From positions 202,709-249,070 of the forward strand of contig NZ_GG667523.1 in NCBI RefSeq assembly GCF_000159135.1: a stretch of 46,362 bases of DNA, given 5' to 3'. Of this stretch, positions 18,975 through 27,683 are shown piece by piece. Position 1 is the first letter of the stretch. Each line of letters opens with the position of its first letter. The notes under the pieces were generated by a model that ran no database searches, was not told where the DNA came from, and saw only the letters and a list, made by a program, of their open reading frames with translations. The stretch comes from Corynebacterium striatum ATCC 6940 (GTDB taxonomy: Bacteria > Actinomycetota > Actinomycetes > Mycobacteriales > Mycobacteriaceae). Both the position numbers and the translations under genes were made by a program.

Positions 18975-19229
18975 CCCTGTAAATGACAAGCTCTTTGCAC
19001 TGATCAGCGTTGTGATCTGAGTTGTGGGATCTGTGTGATCAAATGACAAAAATTGTGAGTAACTGGGCGGGAGTCGGTTTTATCCACAACCTATCCCCAG
19101 AATTGTGGAATTTGATCACAGCGCTGATCACAGGCTCCTGATCAGCGGGAATGCGCTGTGGAAAAGAAATTTGTGAGCAAGATCTACGAATTACAACAAT
19201 GAAATTACACAACTGTGAATAACGCTGTG

Positions 19230-19265
19230 GATAAAAAATAACCCGCCACCTAGGCAGGTGGCGGG
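19230..19265 (-). terminator. dnaA terminator
   Basis: On the minus strand CCCGCCACCT and AGGTGGCGGG form a perfect 10-bp stem with a GCCT loop, followed by TTATTTTTTAT. The T tract overlaps a DnaA box (19226-19234). Confidence 0.85.
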
Positions 19266-19327
19266 CGGTTTTAAACAGAAGCTGGCGGTGAATACTCAAC
19301 ACCGAATACAGAACACCGATTACAGAA

Positions 19328-20941
19328 CTAAGAGTGGCTGTGATTCTTGATGCGTTGGGTCAGCGCCTGGATCTCGTCATAGGTATTGCGATTTTCTGTC
19401 ATCTCCTTACGGATCTTGCGGTCTGCATAGATAACAGTGGTGTGGTCCTTGCCTCCGAATTGATCACCGATCTTGGGCAATGACAATTCAGTGAGCTCGC
19501 GGCACAGGTACATGGCGAGCTGACGCGCGTGCGCGACGGCGCGCTTCTTTCCAGCACCGCGCAGGGTCTCGACGTCGATATTGAAGTACTCTGCGGTGAC
19601 CTCCATGATGGCGGTTGCTGTAATTTCGCGACCCGCGGAGTCCGGAGCGAGATCATGCAGAGCAATTTCTGCCATCTCCAAGCTGATCGGCTCGTTGACC
19701 AAGGAGGAATAAGCAGAGACGCGAATGAGCGCGCCTTCCAACTCACGAATCGAAGATTCAAAGCGCGAAGCAATCAGTTCGAGCACCGAGCGATCGACTT
19801 CCGTGCCATCCGCGGCAGCCTTCTTCATCAAAATCGCAATGCGCGTTTCGAGATCTGGCGGTTGGATGTCCGTGATGAGACCGCCCTCGAAGCGGGTACG
19901 CAGGCGATCCTCCAGGGTGGTCAGCTGCTTTGGCGGACGGTCGGAGGACAAGATGATTTGTTTGTTGGCCTGGTGCAACGCATTAAAGGTATGGAAGAAC
20001 TCCTCTTGCGTGGACTCCTTGCCTTCCAAGAACTGAATGTCATCAACCATCAAGATGTCGAGGTTGCGGTAGCGGCGCTTGAATGACTCTTGGCGGTCAT
20101 CTCGCAGGGAGTTGATGTAGTCGTTCGTAAATTCCTCAGAGGATACGTACTTCACGCGCAGGCCCGGATGCAGCAGCTGCGCGTAATTTCCGGCAGCGTG
20201 CAAAAGGTGAGTCTTACCCAGGCCAGAACCGCCCCAAATGAACAACGGGTTATAGGCACGCGCAGGGTTCTCAGCCACGGCCACGGCCGCGCCATTGGCG
20301 AAGCGGTTTGAAGAACCAATAACGAAATTTTCGAAAGTGTGCTTCGGGTTCAGCGACTCTTCCCTATTGGGATCATGAGCCGGTGCCTCGCGCGGAATGC
20401 GGGCATTGGAGTGTTGTTGCTGGTTGTAGTGATTGGCAAGCTCATCCAAGCTGGCCGGAGCGTGGCTGGTTTGCCAGGCTGGTGGCTGTGTTTGGTTGGC
20501 TTCCTGCTGGATGGGACGCTGAACCTGCTGCTGGTTAGGTTGCGGCACAGAGTGCTGCCCGTAGTGCTGCGTCGAAGCAGATGACTGAAACGGCGCCTGG
20601 TTTTGAGGCTGGCTTTGAGTGCTGGCGGTGTCGTTAAGCGCTGCGTCATCCTCCGGGTTCGCCAGAGTTACAGCGAGTGAACATGGGCGACCCAAATGGC
20701 GTGCGAGGGCGCGCGAGATGTGCGGACCTAAGTCATTCTCGATGACGGATTTGGCCGTTTCGTTGTGTGCTGCCAGCAACGCATAACCATCCATCATCAT
20801 GATGGGTCGCGCGAGCTGGAGGTACAGCCGCTGCGTGTGGTTAAAGTTCGGTACATCTGAGTTGGGTTTCTCAGATTGAGCGAGCAGGTCTTCGACTACT
20901 GCTCGCCAGCTGGCGTTAAGCACCGCTTGTTGATCAGACAA
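19328..20941 (-). CDS. dnaA: Chromosomal replication initiator DnaA
   Basis: 537 residues from a TTG start (20941). Domain I (about 1-90) binds partners. Domain II (about 105-195) is an unusually Gln/Asn-rich linker. The AAA+ domain III has Walker [10 protein letters not shown] (about residue 237) and Walker [11 protein letters not shown]. Domain IV has the DNA-binding signature [14 protein letters not shown] and FGGKDHTTV. DnaA-ATP binds TTATNCACA boxes and melts oriC. Boxes on both sides of the gene imply autoregulation. TAGG lies close to the TTG; the weak start codon may limit synthesis. Confidence 0.97.
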   Translation of the reverse strand: MSDQQAVLNASWRAVVEDLLAQSEKPNSDVPNFNHTQRLYLQLARPIMMMDGYALLAAHNETAKSVIENDLGPHISRALARHLGRPCSLAVTLANPEDDAALNDTASTQSQPQNQAPFQSSASTQHYGQHSVPQPNQQQVQRPIQQEANQTQPPAWQTSHAPASLDELANHYNQQQHSNARIPREAPAHDPNREESLNPKHTFENFVIGSSNRFANGAAVAVAENPARAYNPLFIWGGSGLGKTHLLHAAGNYAQLLHPGLRVKYVSSEEFTNDYINSLRDDRQESFKRRYRNLDILMVDDIQFLEGKESTQEEFFHTFNALHQANKQIILSSDRPPKQLTTLEDRLRTRFEGGLITDIQPPDLETRIAILMKKAAADGTEVDRSVLELIASRFESSIRELEGALIRVSAYSSLVNEPISLEMAEIALHDLAPDSAGREITATAIMEVTAEYFNIDVETLRGAGKKRAVAHARQLAMYLCRELTELSLPKIGDQFGGKDHTTVIYADRKIRKEMTENRNTYDEIQALTQRIKNHSHS

Positions 20942-21115
20942 AGCGCCTACCTTGTGTGGACCCTAGTGTGGGACCCTAGTTTGGACGGAGAAAATAACAG
21001 TGAATTTCACGGAAGTATCCACATTGGGATTTGCGGTACGACCTCGATCTCCACAGAGTTATCCACAAGTGTGGATGAATTGTTTATCCACAGCCTATCG
21101 GATAGCTGTGGATAA
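20942..21115 (-). promoter_or_regulatory. dnaA upstream DnaA-box cluster
   Basis: Perfect boxes are TTATCCACA at 21059-21067 and 21084-21092 and TGTGGATAA at 21107-21115; one-mismatch boxes are at 21015-21023 and 21070-21078. Nearer the start codon the minus strand carries ACTAGGGTCC twice (20980-20971 and 20967-20958, 13-bp period). This region probably holds the dnaA promoter, DnaA autorepression sites and perhaps a second origin subregion. Confidence 0.75.
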
Positions 21116-21552
21116 CTCGCTATAGGGTACTTTAGGGTCTTTAGCTGCTAAAATGCAAAAAGTCTAAAGTGCAGATTTAGAGTTATTCACAGTCTGTGGG
21201 TAGCTGTGGAATTCGATTCTTTAGTTTTACCGCCGAGTTAGCGGGACTGTCTAACGCTTTTCGGCGCTTGCACGGCGTGAACTTAAAATGCAAGCCGCCG
21301 TATGTGCTCTGACCCCGCAAAGTAGCCGTTTAGCTGCAGATAAAAACATCTTTGTAATTTTGGGTACACCCGGGTGTCGATTTGTTTCAGGGTGCATTCG
21401 TCACGTAATCTGTCATGGTCTATCGCAACAAACCGATGTTGCGCGTGAGGGTGAACCCATCCGAGGGTTACTAACCACTCACGCAACCATTCATCAGTGG
21501 GGCTCAGGAATTTACTTCCCGGAGCCCTGCGCACAACTTCAAGGAGATAATC
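21116..21552 (+). promoter_or_regulatory. rpmH upstream region
   Basis: A further DnaA-type box TTATTCACA lies at 21183-21191 and a small palindrome TTTAGC-T-GCTAAA at 21140-21152. A likely rpmH promoter is TTGTTT (21382-21387), an 18-bp spacer and TAATCT (21406-21411), giving a leader of about 135 nt. Near the end of the leader GGGCTC (21500-21505) pairs with GAGCCC (21522-21527). No gene is credible in this 437-bp stretch. Confidence 0.5.
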
Positions 21553-21696
21553 GTGGCAAAGGGTAAGCGTACCTTCCAGCCCAACAACCGTCGTCGTGCT
21601 CGTAAGCACGGCTTCCGCACCCGCATGAGCACCCGTGCAGGTCGCGCAATCGTCGCAGCTCGCCGTAAGAAGGGCCGCGCAAAGCTGTCGGCATAA
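21553..21696 (+). CDS. rpmH: 50S ribosomal protein L34
   Basis: 47 residues from GTG 21553, with a strong AAGGAG six bases upstream. The product is the very basic L34: [42 protein letters not shown]. It sits on the large ribosomal subunit. rnpA starts 2 bp after the stop, the universal rpmH-rnpA arrangement next to oriC. Confidence 0.98.
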   Translation: MAKGKRTFQPNNRRRARKHGFRTRMSTRAGRAIVAARRKKGRAKLSA

Positions 21697-21698
21697 TC

Positions 21699-22058
21699 GT
21701 GCTTCCAGCCCAGCATAAGCTCACCTCACCCGCGGAATTCCGCAGGACGATTAAGGGCGGGCGCCGGGCGGGTACACGCACTGTTGTTGTGCACTACCGT
21801 AACAACAAAAGCCAAGACTTAAGTCACGACATCGCAGCCTCTGGCCCGCGATTCGGACTTGTGGTCTCGAAAGCCGTCGGGAACGCAGTGGTTCGCCACC
21901 GCACCTCCCGGCGGCTTCGGCATGTGTGCATGTCGCTTTTCGACGCCCTCCCTCCCACCGCCGACATTGTCATCCGGGCGCTTCCTGCTAGCGCAGCGGC
22001 CTCTAGTGAGCAACTCGCAAAAGATATCCGTAAGGCACTGCGCAAATGGGATATCTAA
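21699..22058 (+). CDS. rnpA: Ribonuclease P protein component
   Basis: 119 residues from GTG 21699, 2 bp after rpmH. Family features are the opening [20 protein letters not shown], the central [27 protein letters not shown]-binding motif (read in two parts, [13 protein letters not shown] and RHRTSRRLR), and the late [10 protein letters not shown]. It assists the RNase P RNA in maturing the 5' ends of tRNAs. Coupled with L34 and overlapping yidD by 13 bp. Confidence 0.96.
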   Translation: MLPAQHKLTSPAEFRRTIKGGRRAGTRTVVVHYRNNKSQDLSHDIAASGPRFGLVVSKAVGNAVVRHRTSRRLRHVCMSLFDALPPTADIVIRALPASAAASSEQLAKDIRKALRKWDI

Positions 22059-22321
22059 ATTCCTCCGGTGAGGAAATACCGCACGCGCATGGGGCGGCAA
22101 AACCGATGGTGAAGGCGGTGCGCTTCTACCAAAAGTATCTGTCACCCCTTAAGATGGTTTCCACCTGTCGTTTTGAACCGACATGCAGTGCCTATGCCCT
22201 TGAAGCACTCTCCGTTCACGGAGCTTTCAAAGGCACCGGCATGGCCATCGCTAGGGTCTGCAAATGCGGCCCTTGGCATCCGGGAGGATTTGATCCTGTA
22301 CCCGGCACGAACAACAACTGA
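22046..22321 (+). CDS. yidD: Membrane protein insertion efficiency factor YidD
   Basis: 91 residues. The core [36 protein letters not shown] and [10 protein letters not shown] is diagnostic, including the conserved cysteines of the CRFEPTCS motif. YidD helps insertion of membrane proteins with YidC. ATG 22046 lies inside rnpA (13-bp overlap); the internal ATG 22106 (MVKAVRFYQ) is an alternative and would remove 20 non-conserved residues. Confidence 0.93.
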   Translation: MGYLNSSGEEIPHAHGAAKPMVKAVRFYQKYLSPLKMVSTCRFEPTCSAYALEALSVHGAFKGTGMAIARVCKCGPWHPGGFDPVPGTNNN

Positions 22322-22330
22322 GGAAAATCC

Positions 22331-23323
22331 TTGCTTAATTTCATCTACTGGCCAATCTCGGCCGTCCTCTGGTTCTGGCACTGGCTGTTGAGCTTCGTGA
22401 TGGATCCCGCCCAGGGCATCACGTGGATTCTATCCATTGTCTTGCTGACGTGGACACTGAAGGCTGTGATGGTCAAGCCAACCATTACCCAGCTGCGCTC
22501 GTCCCGCAAGATGCAGGAAATCCAGCCGCAAATCCAGGAGCTGCGTACCAAGTACGCGAATGACCAAACCAAGGCTGCGCAAGAGATGCAGCGCATCTAC
22601 AAGGAATCTGGCGTTCGCCCGATGGCAGGCTGCCTGCCAGTCTTAGCTCAGATCCCAATGTTCATTGGTCTGTTCCACGTTCTGCGCTCCTTCGACCGTA
22701 CGGTTCAGGTCGCAGGTGGCATTGGACACCCAGCAGGCGAGCCGATGAGCGTCGACGCCAACGCGAACACTGCGAACTACATCTTCAAGCCGGAATTGGT
22801 GCAGCAGTTCCTGGACGCCAAGATCTTTGGCGTTCCGCTGATTGCTAACTTGCGCGTGAACTCGCCGATTCTGGATCAGCAGGGCATCACGATGTCGCAG
22901 GCAGCGGTCATCATCGTTCCGTTGATTGTCATCATTGCGGTTTTGACCCACTTCAATGCCCGTATGTCGCTCAACCGCCAGGAGGCACGCCGTGCTTCCG
23001 GTAAGACTGCCGCCCCGCAGGGTCAGAACGCGGAGATGATGCAGCAGCAGATGGCCATCATGAACAAGATGATGCTCTGGGTCATGCCAGGCATGCTGGT
23101 CTTCTCCGGTGCTATTTGGCCTATTGGTTTGCTGTTCTACATGTTGGCCAATACCGTCTGGACCTTCTTCCAGACTCGCATCGTGTACAAGAAGATGGAC
23201 GAGGAAGAAGAGCGCGAGCTGGCTGCTAAGGCTGAGCTTAAGCGCACCTCTGCTCCTAAGCCGGGCGTTCGCAAGAAGGACAACCGCACCAAGAAGCAGC
23301 GCAAGAACAGCAACAACAACTAA
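22331..23323 (+). CDS. yidC: Membrane protein insertase YidC
   Basis: 330 residues from TTG 22331 (AGGA upstream). Short gram-positive type without the large periplasmic domain. Membrane segments are at about 8-30, 35-50, 98-120, 190-215 and 235-265; the cytoplasmic hairpin contains the conserved block SGVRPMAGCLPVLAQIPMFI in its second part. The C-terminal tail is strongly basic, fitting ribosome contact. It inserts membrane proteins alone or with SecYEG. Unlike in mycobacteria, no jag/khpB gene lies between yidC and rsmG. Confidence 0.95.
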   Translation: MLNFIYWPISAVLWFWHWLLSFVMDPAQGITWILSIVLLTWTLKAVMVKPTITQLRSSRKMQEIQPQIQELRTKYANDQTKAAQEMQRIYKESGVRPMAGCLPVLAQIPMFIGLFHVLRSFDRTVQVAGGIGHPAGEPMSVDANANTANYIFKPELVQQFLDAKIFGVPLIANLRVNSPILDQQGITMSQAAVIIVPLIVIIAVLTHFNARMSLNRQEARRASGKTAAPQGQNAEMMQQQMAIMNKMMLWVMPGMLVFSGAIWPIGLLFYMLANTVWTFFQTRIVYKKMDEEEERELAAKAELKRTSAPKPGVRKKDNRTKKQRKNSNNN

Positions 23324-23348
23324 ACACAACCTCACACAGGAGTTTTAA

Positions 23349-23957
23349 GTGTCCGAATTGGACCCGTCTGAAGTATTTGGCTCCCGTCTGCACCTCGCGC
23401 AGACTTACCACGATTCACTCGCTACAGACGGGTCCATTCGTGGTTTTATGGGCCCCCGCGAAGTGCCTCGCCTATGGGATCGCCACATCCTGAATTGCGC
23501 CGTGATCGGCGAAGTGATGCCGGAAGGCGCCCGCGTCATCGACGTCGGAAGTGGCGCAGGCCTGCCTGGCATCCCACTGGCTATCGCCCGCCCAGATCTC
23601 GACATCACTTTGATTGAGCCACTCCTCAAGCGCTCTAATTACCTCCTAGAGGTCAAGGAGATGCTCGGCCTCGACAACGTCACCGTTATCCGTGGCCGCG
23701 CCGAGGAAGGCCCTGTGAAGAAGGCTGTGAAGGGTGCTGACATCGTTACCTCCCGCGCAGTCGCTCCGCTGGGCAAGCTCGCCAAGTGGTCTCTGCCGTT
23801 GGTGAAGATTGGCGGCGAGATGATTGCACTCAAGGGTTCCTCGGTTCATGAGGAGCTGGAGCGTGACGCCGCTGACATCAAACGCGCGGGCGGCGGAAAA
23901 GCCGAGGTCACAACCATTAAGGGCACGACTATCATCCGTGTCCCTCGCGTGAACTAG
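23349..23957 (+). CDS. rsmG: 16S rRNA (guanine-N7) methyltransferase RsmG
   Basis: 202 residues from GTG 23349 with AGGAG upstream. The Rossmann methyltransferase shows [18 protein letters not shown], the SAM-binding [20 protein letters not shown] and the late [17 protein letters not shown]. It methylates G527 of 16S rRNA (E. coli numbering); loss of RsmG gives low-level streptomycin resistance in several bacteria. The stop TAG is the start of a putative -10 for parA. Confidence 0.96.
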   Translation: MSELDPSEVFGSRLHLAQTYHDSLATDGSIRGFMGPREVPRLWDRHILNCAVIGEVMPEGARVIDVGSGAGLPGIPLAIARPDLDITLIEPLLKRSNYLLEVKEMLGLDNVTVIRGRAEEGPVKKAVKGADIVTSRAVAPLGKLAKWSLPLVKIGGEMIALKGSSVHEELERDAADIKRAGGGKAEVTTIKGTTIIRVPRVN

Positions 23958-23960
23958 AGT
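23955..23960 (+). promoter_or_regulatory. -10 element TAGAGT for parA
   Basis: TAGAGT begins at the rsmG stop codon and is followed by AGACGGC (7 nt) and the parA ATG, with no ribosome binding site. A leaderless parAB transcript is likely. Confidence 0.5.
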
Positions 23961-23967
23961 AGACGGC

Positions 23968-24816
23968 ATGACTAATCCACGTCTTATCACCATCGCGAAT
24001 CAGAAGGGCGGCGTCGGCAAGACCACGTCGGCTGTCAATCTTGCCGCGGCACTTGCTGAAGCCGGCAAGAAAGTGTTGGTGATCGACCTGGACCCGCAGG
24101 GCAATGCCTCCACTGCCGTGGGTGCTGCTCATACCTCGGGCACTGACTCTAGCTATGAGGTACTTCTCGGGGACCGCACCGCGGAACAGGCTATGCAGCC
24201 CTCCCCCGGCAGCCCTAATCTTTTCTGCATCCCAGCCACGATTGACTTGGCGGGTGCTGAGATCGAAATGGTCTCCTTGGTGCGTCGTGAGTTCCGTCTT
24301 TATGACGCGCTGCACAACGGCTTCCTTGAGGAGCATGGCTTCGAATACGTTTTCATCGACTGCCCGCCTTCCCTCGGCTTGCTCACCATCAACGCAATGA
24401 CGTGTGCCGAAGAGGTCATCATTCCTATTCAGTGTGAGTACTACGCCCTGGAGGGGGTGGGGCAGCTGTTGGGTAACATCTCCATGATTCGTGAGCACCT
24501 CAACGAGGAGCTACACATCTCCGCGGTATTGCTCACCATGTATGACGCCCGCACGAAGTTGGCCGAGCAAGTGGCTAGTGAAGTGCGCGAACAGTTCGGT
24601 GCCGTAGTTCTTGGTAATGTAATTCCGCGTTCGGTGCGTGTGTCCGAGGCACCAGGTTATGGCAAGACTGTTATTCAATATGACCCAACCTCCACCGGTG
24701 CGCGAGCTTATTCGGCGGCGGCCCGGGAACTGAATTCCCGCGGTGATTATCGCCCACACCCCACCACTGGCGCCATTGGTGTTAGCCCAGAGATTTACGC
24801 GGAATTGGAAGGATAA
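23968..24816 (+). CDS. parA: Chromosome partitioning ATPase ParA (Soj)
   Basis: 282 residues. The deviant Walker A KGGVGKTT (13-20), the A' motif LVIDLDPQGNAS and the B motif FIDCPPSLG define the MinD/ParA ATPase family; PIQCEYYALEGVGQL is typical of chromosomal ParA. The ATP dimer binds DNA non-specifically and moves ParB-parS complexes, in these bacteria in connection with polar growth proteins. parB follows 6 bp later. A matching parS site lies at 44279. Confidence 0.97.
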   Translation: MTNPRLITIANQKGGVGKTTSAVNLAAALAEAGKKVLVIDLDPQGNASTAVGAAHTSGTDSSYEVLLGDRTAEQAMQPSPGSPNLFCIPATIDLAGAEIEMVSLVRREFRLYDALHNGFLEEHGFEYVFIDCPPSLGLLTINAMTCAEEVIIPIQCEYYALEGVGQLLGNISMIREHLNEELHISAVLLTMYDARTKLAEQVASEVREQFGAVVLGNVIPRSVRVSEAPGYGKTVIQYDPTSTGARAYSAAARELNSRGDYRPHPTTGAIGVSPEIYAELEG

Positions 24817-24822
24817 TAAAGC

Positions 24823-25836
24823 ATGGCAGAACATAAGCAAGGTGGACTCGGTAAAGGTCTGGCAGCTCTTATTCCTTCCGGCCCTGATGCACCCTCCCGT
24901 AAGCCGCGCCTGGGCAACGACGCTGCTGACATCATCCTTGGTGCTGCTACCGGTGGTCCAGCTGGTGATAAGCGCCGCGTGAAGGGTGCTCCGACTATCC
25001 AGCAGTCCAACTCCAAAAAGCGTCAGGCCAAGCCTTCCGTCATCGGAGCCACCTACCGTGAGATTGCGGTCGGTGACATCATTCCGAACCCTAAGCAGCC
25101 ACGTACCGTCTTTGACGAAGAGGGCCTCGCAGAGCTCGTTCACTCCATTAAGGAGTTTGGTCTCCTGCAGCCGGTCGTTGTGCGCCCGGCTGATGAGGGC
25201 GGCTTCGAGCTCATCATGGGTGAGCGCCGTTGGCGTGCATCCTCCAAGGCAGGGCTTGCAACCATCCCGGCGATTGTCCGCGACACCAAGGATGACGACC
25301 TCCTGCGTGATGCGTTGCTGGAGAACATCCACCGCGTTCAGCTGAACCCGCTGGAAGAGGCGCATGCCTACCAACAGTTGCTGGAAGAGTTCGGTGTTAC
25401 CCAGAACGAGCTGGCTGATCGCATTGGCCGTTCCCGCCCGCAGGTGACCAACATGATTCGCCTGCTCAAGCTTCCTGTCAACGTCCAAAAGCGCGTTGCG
25501 GCTGGCACCTTGTCGGGCGGCCACGCCCGTGCAATTCTTGGTCTTCCGGACTCCGAGGCCATGGAGATCGTGGCTAACCGCGTCATCGCAGAGGGCCTCT
25601 CCGTGCGCGCCACGGAGGAGGCTGTAACCCTCTACAAGAAGGGCGAGAAGCCACAGAAGGAAAAGAAGCCTGCTGCTGCCCAGCCGCAATACTTCACCGA
25701 CTCTGCTGAGCGTCTTTCCGATCGCTTCGACACCAAGGTCACCGTGACCATGGGCAAGCGTAAGGGCAAGATGGTCGTGGAGTTCGGAGATCAGGAAGAC
25801 TTTGAGCGCATCCTCGCGCTCATCGAGGGCAAGTAA
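24823..25836 (+). CDS. parB: Chromosome partitioning protein ParB
   Basis: 337 residues. An N-terminal tail [14 protein letters not shown], then the CTP-binding ParB/Srx domain (about 75-165) with [18 protein letters not shown] and [14 protein letters not shown], a helix-turn-helix ([20 protein letters not shown]) that reads parS, and a C-terminal dimerisation domain. Loads on parS and spreads by CTP-dependent sliding. Overlaps the next gene by one base (TAATG). Confidence 0.97.
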   Translation: MAEHKQGGLGKGLAALIPSGPDAPSRKPRLGNDAADIILGAATGGPAGDKRRVKGAPTIQQSNSKKRQAKPSVIGATYREIAVGDIIPNPKQPRTVFDEEGLAELVHSIKEFGLLQPVVVRPADEGGFELIMGERRWRASSKAGLATIPAIVRDTKDDDLLRDALLENIHRVQLNPLEEAHAYQQLLEEFGVTQNELADRIGRSRPQVTNMIRLLKLPVNVQKRVAAGTLSGGHARAILGLPDSEAMEIVANRVIAEGLSVRATEEAVTLYKKGEKPQKEKKPAAAQPQYFTDSAERLSDRFDTKVTVTMGKRKGKMVVEFGDQEDFERILALIEGK

Positions 25837-26411
25837 TGCTGGTCGAGTCCGTCAAGGAAGGGGTGACCATCAACCCCTTGGCGGCTCGCTCTGTTTTCTG
25901 GGAGCTCAAAACTGCCGTCGTTGATCCGGCCTTTGAGAAGGAGGCTTGGATCTCGGCGATGCTGCTCAGCCACGGCGACTGTGGACTTACCGTTGGCGAT
26001 GAAGCCACGGTGTTCTTTTGCCCTTCTGAGTACGCACCAGGTGCCGCGAAACTTCCTTCCTCACCGGTATCTGAGGATGCGGCTATTTTGTCCTCGTTGT
26101 TTGTGAAATCGCACCGTGCGGCGCGGGGTTTAGAAGCAGTGCTTCTCGACGCCGCGGTGATGAACCTTACCTCGCGCGATTTCAGCGCTGTCGAGGCTTT
26201 TGGCTACCGCGACGCCAAGGAGGCGGAGTTCCTCCTACGCGAAAAACCCGCCTTCATCGGGTTGCTTCCAGTGGAAACACTCGAATCAGCGGGTTTCATG
26301 GTGGTGCAAGACCACCCAATTACGCCTCGTCTGCGCCTTGATCTCCCACCAGCATTCGATCTGCTTTCGGATGCGGCAGTGGAAGATATGCTGGCTAGGG
26401 CCTTGGCCTAA
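25836..26411 (+). CDS. GNAT-like protein downstream of parB
   Basis: 191 residues. It starts as TAATG with the parB stop, so it is translationally coupled to parAB. The central KSHRAARGLEAVLLDAAVMNLTSRDF block resembles the acetyl-CoA binding loop (RxxGLE variant) of GNAT acetyltransferases, and VEAFGYRDAKEAEFLL follows as the next conserved helix. A homologous gene occupies the same position after parB in mycobacteria (Rv3916c). Substrate and link to chromosome segregation are unknown. Confidence 0.75.
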   Translation: MLVESVKEGVTINPLAARSVFWELKTAVVDPAFEKEAWISAMLLSHGDCGLTVGDEATVFFCPSEYAPGAAKLPSSPVSEDAAILSSLFVKSHRAARGLEAVLLDAAVMNLTSRDFSAVEAFGYRDAKEAEFLLREKPAFIGLLPVETLESAGFMVVQDHPITPRLRLDLPPAFDLLSDAAVEDMLARALA

Positions 26412-26447
26412 GCCCTTGGCCCGCGTTGGCCAAAGGAGGCTTAGGCC
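26405..26447. terminator. Bidirectional terminator between the GNAT gene and cwlM
   Basis: GGCCTAAGCC (26405-26414) pairs with GGCTTAGGCC (26438-26447), and inside TTGGCC pairs with GGCCAA. The hairpin contains both convergent stop codons. There is no strong T tract. Confidence 0.6.
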
Positions 26448-27622
26448 TTCTCGGCGCGCAGTAGTTCGTCGAACTTGTAGGTGCCTGTTACTGCGGTGTC
26501 CTCATCCAACAGGTAGAGACGTTTAACGGAAACAACGATTGCCTCCGCGATGTCATCTCGCATGTGTGGGTTGGTCAAGATAGCCACGTCACCTGGGTTG
26601 GTGAGGTAGCCCATGACAACCTGCACAACCGGCATCTGAGTAAGACGCAACAGATCCCATGTGCGACCGTGGTTCCAGCAGTTCTGCAACGGCGTACGTG
26701 CGACAATCTCACGCTGGATGAAGCCGGAGAGGGTCTCACCGATCAGTGAGGAGTTGCCCTGCTCTGATCCGAAGTAGAAGGTCGCAACACCGTTAGCTTT
26801 GTCATTTTGGTAGCTGTCGCAAGCCAAAGAAATGACAAGATCAGCGCCGAAAGCGTTGGCCAGCTCAGCGCGGTCCTTAGTGGTGGGGTTATCCGTGCGA
26901 GGGCGGGAGATGATGGTCTCCATGCCCGCGGCAATCATACGGCCGGCGACGCGCTCGGCAAGATCCCACAAGAGGTCTTCCTCGCTGATTTCACCAAAGC
27001 GCCCTTTAACGCGTTGGCCTTTGTCCGCACCGCCGAGCGCAGGATCGATGACCACTCGCTTGCCGGCCAACTTTGGGCCAGCGTTGCGAACTCGCTCGCG
27101 CTCCTGAATGTTGTGTGCAGAACCGCCCGTTATGCGGCGCCCCAACAGGCTCAACGCATTGATGGTCGTGGGGCCGCAGACACCATCATTTTGCAGCCCG
27201 TAGTTCAATTGGTATTCAGCCAGCGCCGCGTGAGTGTCTGGGCCGAAGTGACCGTCCACACGCTGTTGATAAAAGCCAAGCTCCTGGAGCTGCTGTTGGA
27301 GTTGCGCGACATCGTCACCAACCTGAACGTTGCCCGGCTCGTACGCCAGTACGCGTGCACCAAGGGTATAAGACGCTTGGCGCAGCTCACGAAGGGTGAG
27401 ATCATCAATGACGCCGCTGGGCACTATGCCGCGGGACTGCTGGAAGGCCTTGATGACCTCGGATAGTTCGGCGTCAAAGATTTTGTCTGACTCGGAGTAC
27501 TTTTGCTGTTTCCAGTCGGACAGAGTTCCCTGGTAATCCTTCATGAGGCCGAGGCGGGCGAGGGTTGCACGTGCCTCAGCGACTCGGACACTTTGGTCGC
27601 CAATGTGAAGGACGCGATTCAC
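26441..27622 (-). CDS. cwlM: CwlM-type amidase homologue, likely non-catalytic regulator of peptidoglycan synthesis
   Basis: 393 residues from GTG 27622 (AAAGGGG upstream). Two peptidoglycan-binding-like repeats (about 5-75 and 90-160) precede an amidase_3 fold (about 185-370). No signal peptide, so cytoplasmic. In active amidases the zinc ligands lie in DPGHGG and SIHAN; here they read IDPALGG and SLACDS, both histidines lost. In mycobacteria phosphorylated CwlM activates MurA, the first enzyme of peptidoglycan precursor synthesis. The location next to trxA-trxB-sigM is as in mycobacteria. The same role here is inferred. Confidence 0.9.
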   Translation of the reverse strand: MNRVLHIGDQSVRVAEARATLARLGLMKDYQGTLSDWKQQKYSESDKIFDAELSEVIKAFQQSRGIVPSGVIDDLTLRELRQASYTLGARVLAYEPGNVQVGDDVAQLQQQLQELGFYQQRVDGHFGPDTHAALAEYQLNYGLQNDGVCGPTTINALSLLGRRITGGSAHNIQERERVRNAGPKLAGKRVVIDPALGGADKGQRVKGRFGEISEEDLLWDLAERVAGRMIAAGMETIISRPRTDNPTTKDRAELANAFGADLVISLACDSYQNDKANGVATFYFGSEQGNSSLIGETLSGFIQREIVARTPLQNCWNHGRTWDLLRLTQMPVVQVVMGYLTNPGDVAILTNPHMRDDIAEAIVVSVKRLYLLDEDTAVTGTYKFDELLRAEKA

Positions 27623-27683
27623 ACCTACCCCTTTCTCGTGTTAATACTGTGCGTCCTGAGACGCATGTGAATAAGGCTACCAG

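Larger units (their letters stand above)
18734..19229. other. oriC: Replication origin core (dnaA-dnaN intergenic region)
   Basis: The dnaA-dnaN gap holds DnaA boxes: TGTGGATAA at 18966-18974 and 19226-19234, TTATCCACA at 19080-19088, TGTGAATAA at 19214-19222 and the one-mismatch TGTGGAAAA at 19157-19165. A DnaA-trio-like tract and AT-rich DNA lie on the dnaN side. Ten GATC tetramers occur between 18922 and 19184. No gene is credible here. In related actinobacteria oriC is in this gap. Genes on both sides are transcribed outwards from dnaA. Confidence 0.85.

Noticed and set aside
19039..19302. Short minus-strand frame inside oriC
   Set aside because: It runs across DnaA boxes and the dnaA terminator hairpin, and its sequence shows no protein-like character.
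20876..21566. Short plus-strand frames upstream of rpmH
   Set aside because: They overlap DnaA boxes, the dnaA start and the rpmH leader; no ribosome binding sites or known families.
24511..25689. 392-residue minus-strand frame opposite parA-parB
   Set aside because: Antisense shadow of two certain genes; no ribosome binding site or domain.
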